Positions 63,661-64,000 of a stretch of 64,000 bases of DNA are shown here, one piece after another. The position numbers were made by a program, and so were the translations under genes. The DNA comes from Pseudomonas triclosanedens (GTDB lineage Bacteria > Pseudomonadota > Gammaproteobacteria > Pseudomonadales > Pseudomonadaceae), in the NCBI RefSeq assembly GCF_026686735.1, contig NZ_CP113432.1:5755001-5819000 (forward strand). The letters run 5' to 3'. Each line of letters begins with the position of its first letter. The stretch's first letter is position 1. The notes under the pieces are model-generated. The model worked only from the letters and a program-made list of their open reading frames with translations, did no database searches and was not told where the DNA came from.

Positions 63661-64000
63661 TCAGAACGCGAAGTGCTCCGCGTCCAGTGCCATCAGGCAG
63701 GAGGCACCCCCCAGCAGGGCCTCGCGGTGCATGCTGGCGCGCGGCAGGATGCGGCGGACATAGAAGTCCGCACTGGCCAGCTTGGCGCGGTAGAAGTCCG
63801 CGTCGCCCTCGCCCGCTGCCAGCTTCGCCTGCGCCACGCCAGCCGCGCGCACCCAGAGCCCGGCGAGCAGCACGTAGGACGAGTACTGCAGGAAGTCCAC
63901 GGAGGTGGCGCCGATTTCCTGTACGTCGCGCTGGCAGGCAGCGATCACTTCGGCGGTGAGGCTGCGCCATTCCAGCAGGCGCTGGCGCACGGTTTCCGAC
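63661..64000 (-). CDS. Acyl-CoA dehydrogenase, C-terminal part (partial at right edge)
   Basis: At least 109 residues read from the right edge to the stop at 63661. The segment FYRAKLASADFYVRRILPRASMHREALLGG is typical of the C-terminal domain of long FadE-type acyl-CoA dehydrogenases (acyl-CoA dh C-terminal-like). The catalytic N-terminal and middle domains are outside the window, so the assignment rests on the tail only. Faces the folA operon across a bidirectional terminator. Confidence 0.7.
   Translation of the reverse strand, partial: SETVRQRLLEWRSLTAEVIAACQRDVQEIGATSVDFLQYSSYVLLAGLWVRAAGVAQAKLAAGEGDADFYRAKLASADFYVRRILPRASMHREALLGGASCLMALDAEHFAF

Overview
The window is high-GC chromosomal DNA from a Pseudomonas close to the P. 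aeruginosa group. This is inferred from gene content and order; no search was run. Most of the window follows two P. aeruginosa PAO1 blocks from memory. Positions 4799-49121 follow PA5152-PA5174: amino-acid ABC transporter, MarR/efflux operon, tRNA-Thr, rmlBDAC, dctBD, arcDABC, fabY. Positions 50277-63225 follow PA0355 to PA0350 in reverse numerical order: pfpI, rlmI-like, ilvD, NCS2 permease, phosphoesterase, folA. The two blocks join near a minus-strand HDOD gene at about 49.2-50.2 kb, a synteny break relative to PAO1.

Region 1 (1-4566) is accessory and partly AT-richer: a methyltransferase/DUF4214 gene cut by the left edge, a divergent FkbM methyltransferase, and an LTA-synthase-type sulfatase-fold membrane enzyme. 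Region 2 (4799-14158) holds a polar amino-acid ABC importer, a lone methyltransferase and a MarR-controlled tripartite EmrAB-type efflux operon, whose promoter carries two matching operator-like half-palindromes. Region 3 (14235-38261) is a large surface-polysaccharide locus inserted on both sides of rmlBDAC, directly behind tRNA-Thr. It carries the D-rhamnan (common polysaccharide antigen type) machinery: GDP-mannose synthesis, Wzm/Wzt export, gmd-rmd and several glycosyltransferases. It also carries the dTDP-L-rhamnose genes. It ends with a 1322-residue sulfotransferase/RgpF/HAD fusion and a stand-alone APS kinase, which together suggest a sulfated rhamnose-containing glycan. An IS110-family (IS1111-type) element sits inside gmd just after its first four codons, so gmd has lost its start codon in this strain. 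A 12-base stretch in the element's right non-coding end is complementary at 11 of 12 positions to the gmd sequence at the insertion point, as expected of an RNA-guided IS110 target guide.

Region 4 (38298-49121) has the C4-dicarboxylate two-component pair dctBD. A perfect sigma-54 promoter follows dctD, but the dctPQM transporter genes that P. aeruginosa has there are absent. Then come the ANR-controlled arginine deiminase operon arcDABC and fabY. Region 5 (49261-64000) is mostly housekeeping: HDOD protein, PfpI, RlmI-like methyltransferase, IlvD, NCS2 permease, phosphoesterase, a GTPase/DUF2868 pair, two paralogous secreted proteins, FolA, and the C-terminal end of an acyl-CoA dehydrogenase cut by the right edge. 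An AT-rich orphan type IV pilin gene is inserted between ilvD and the permease.
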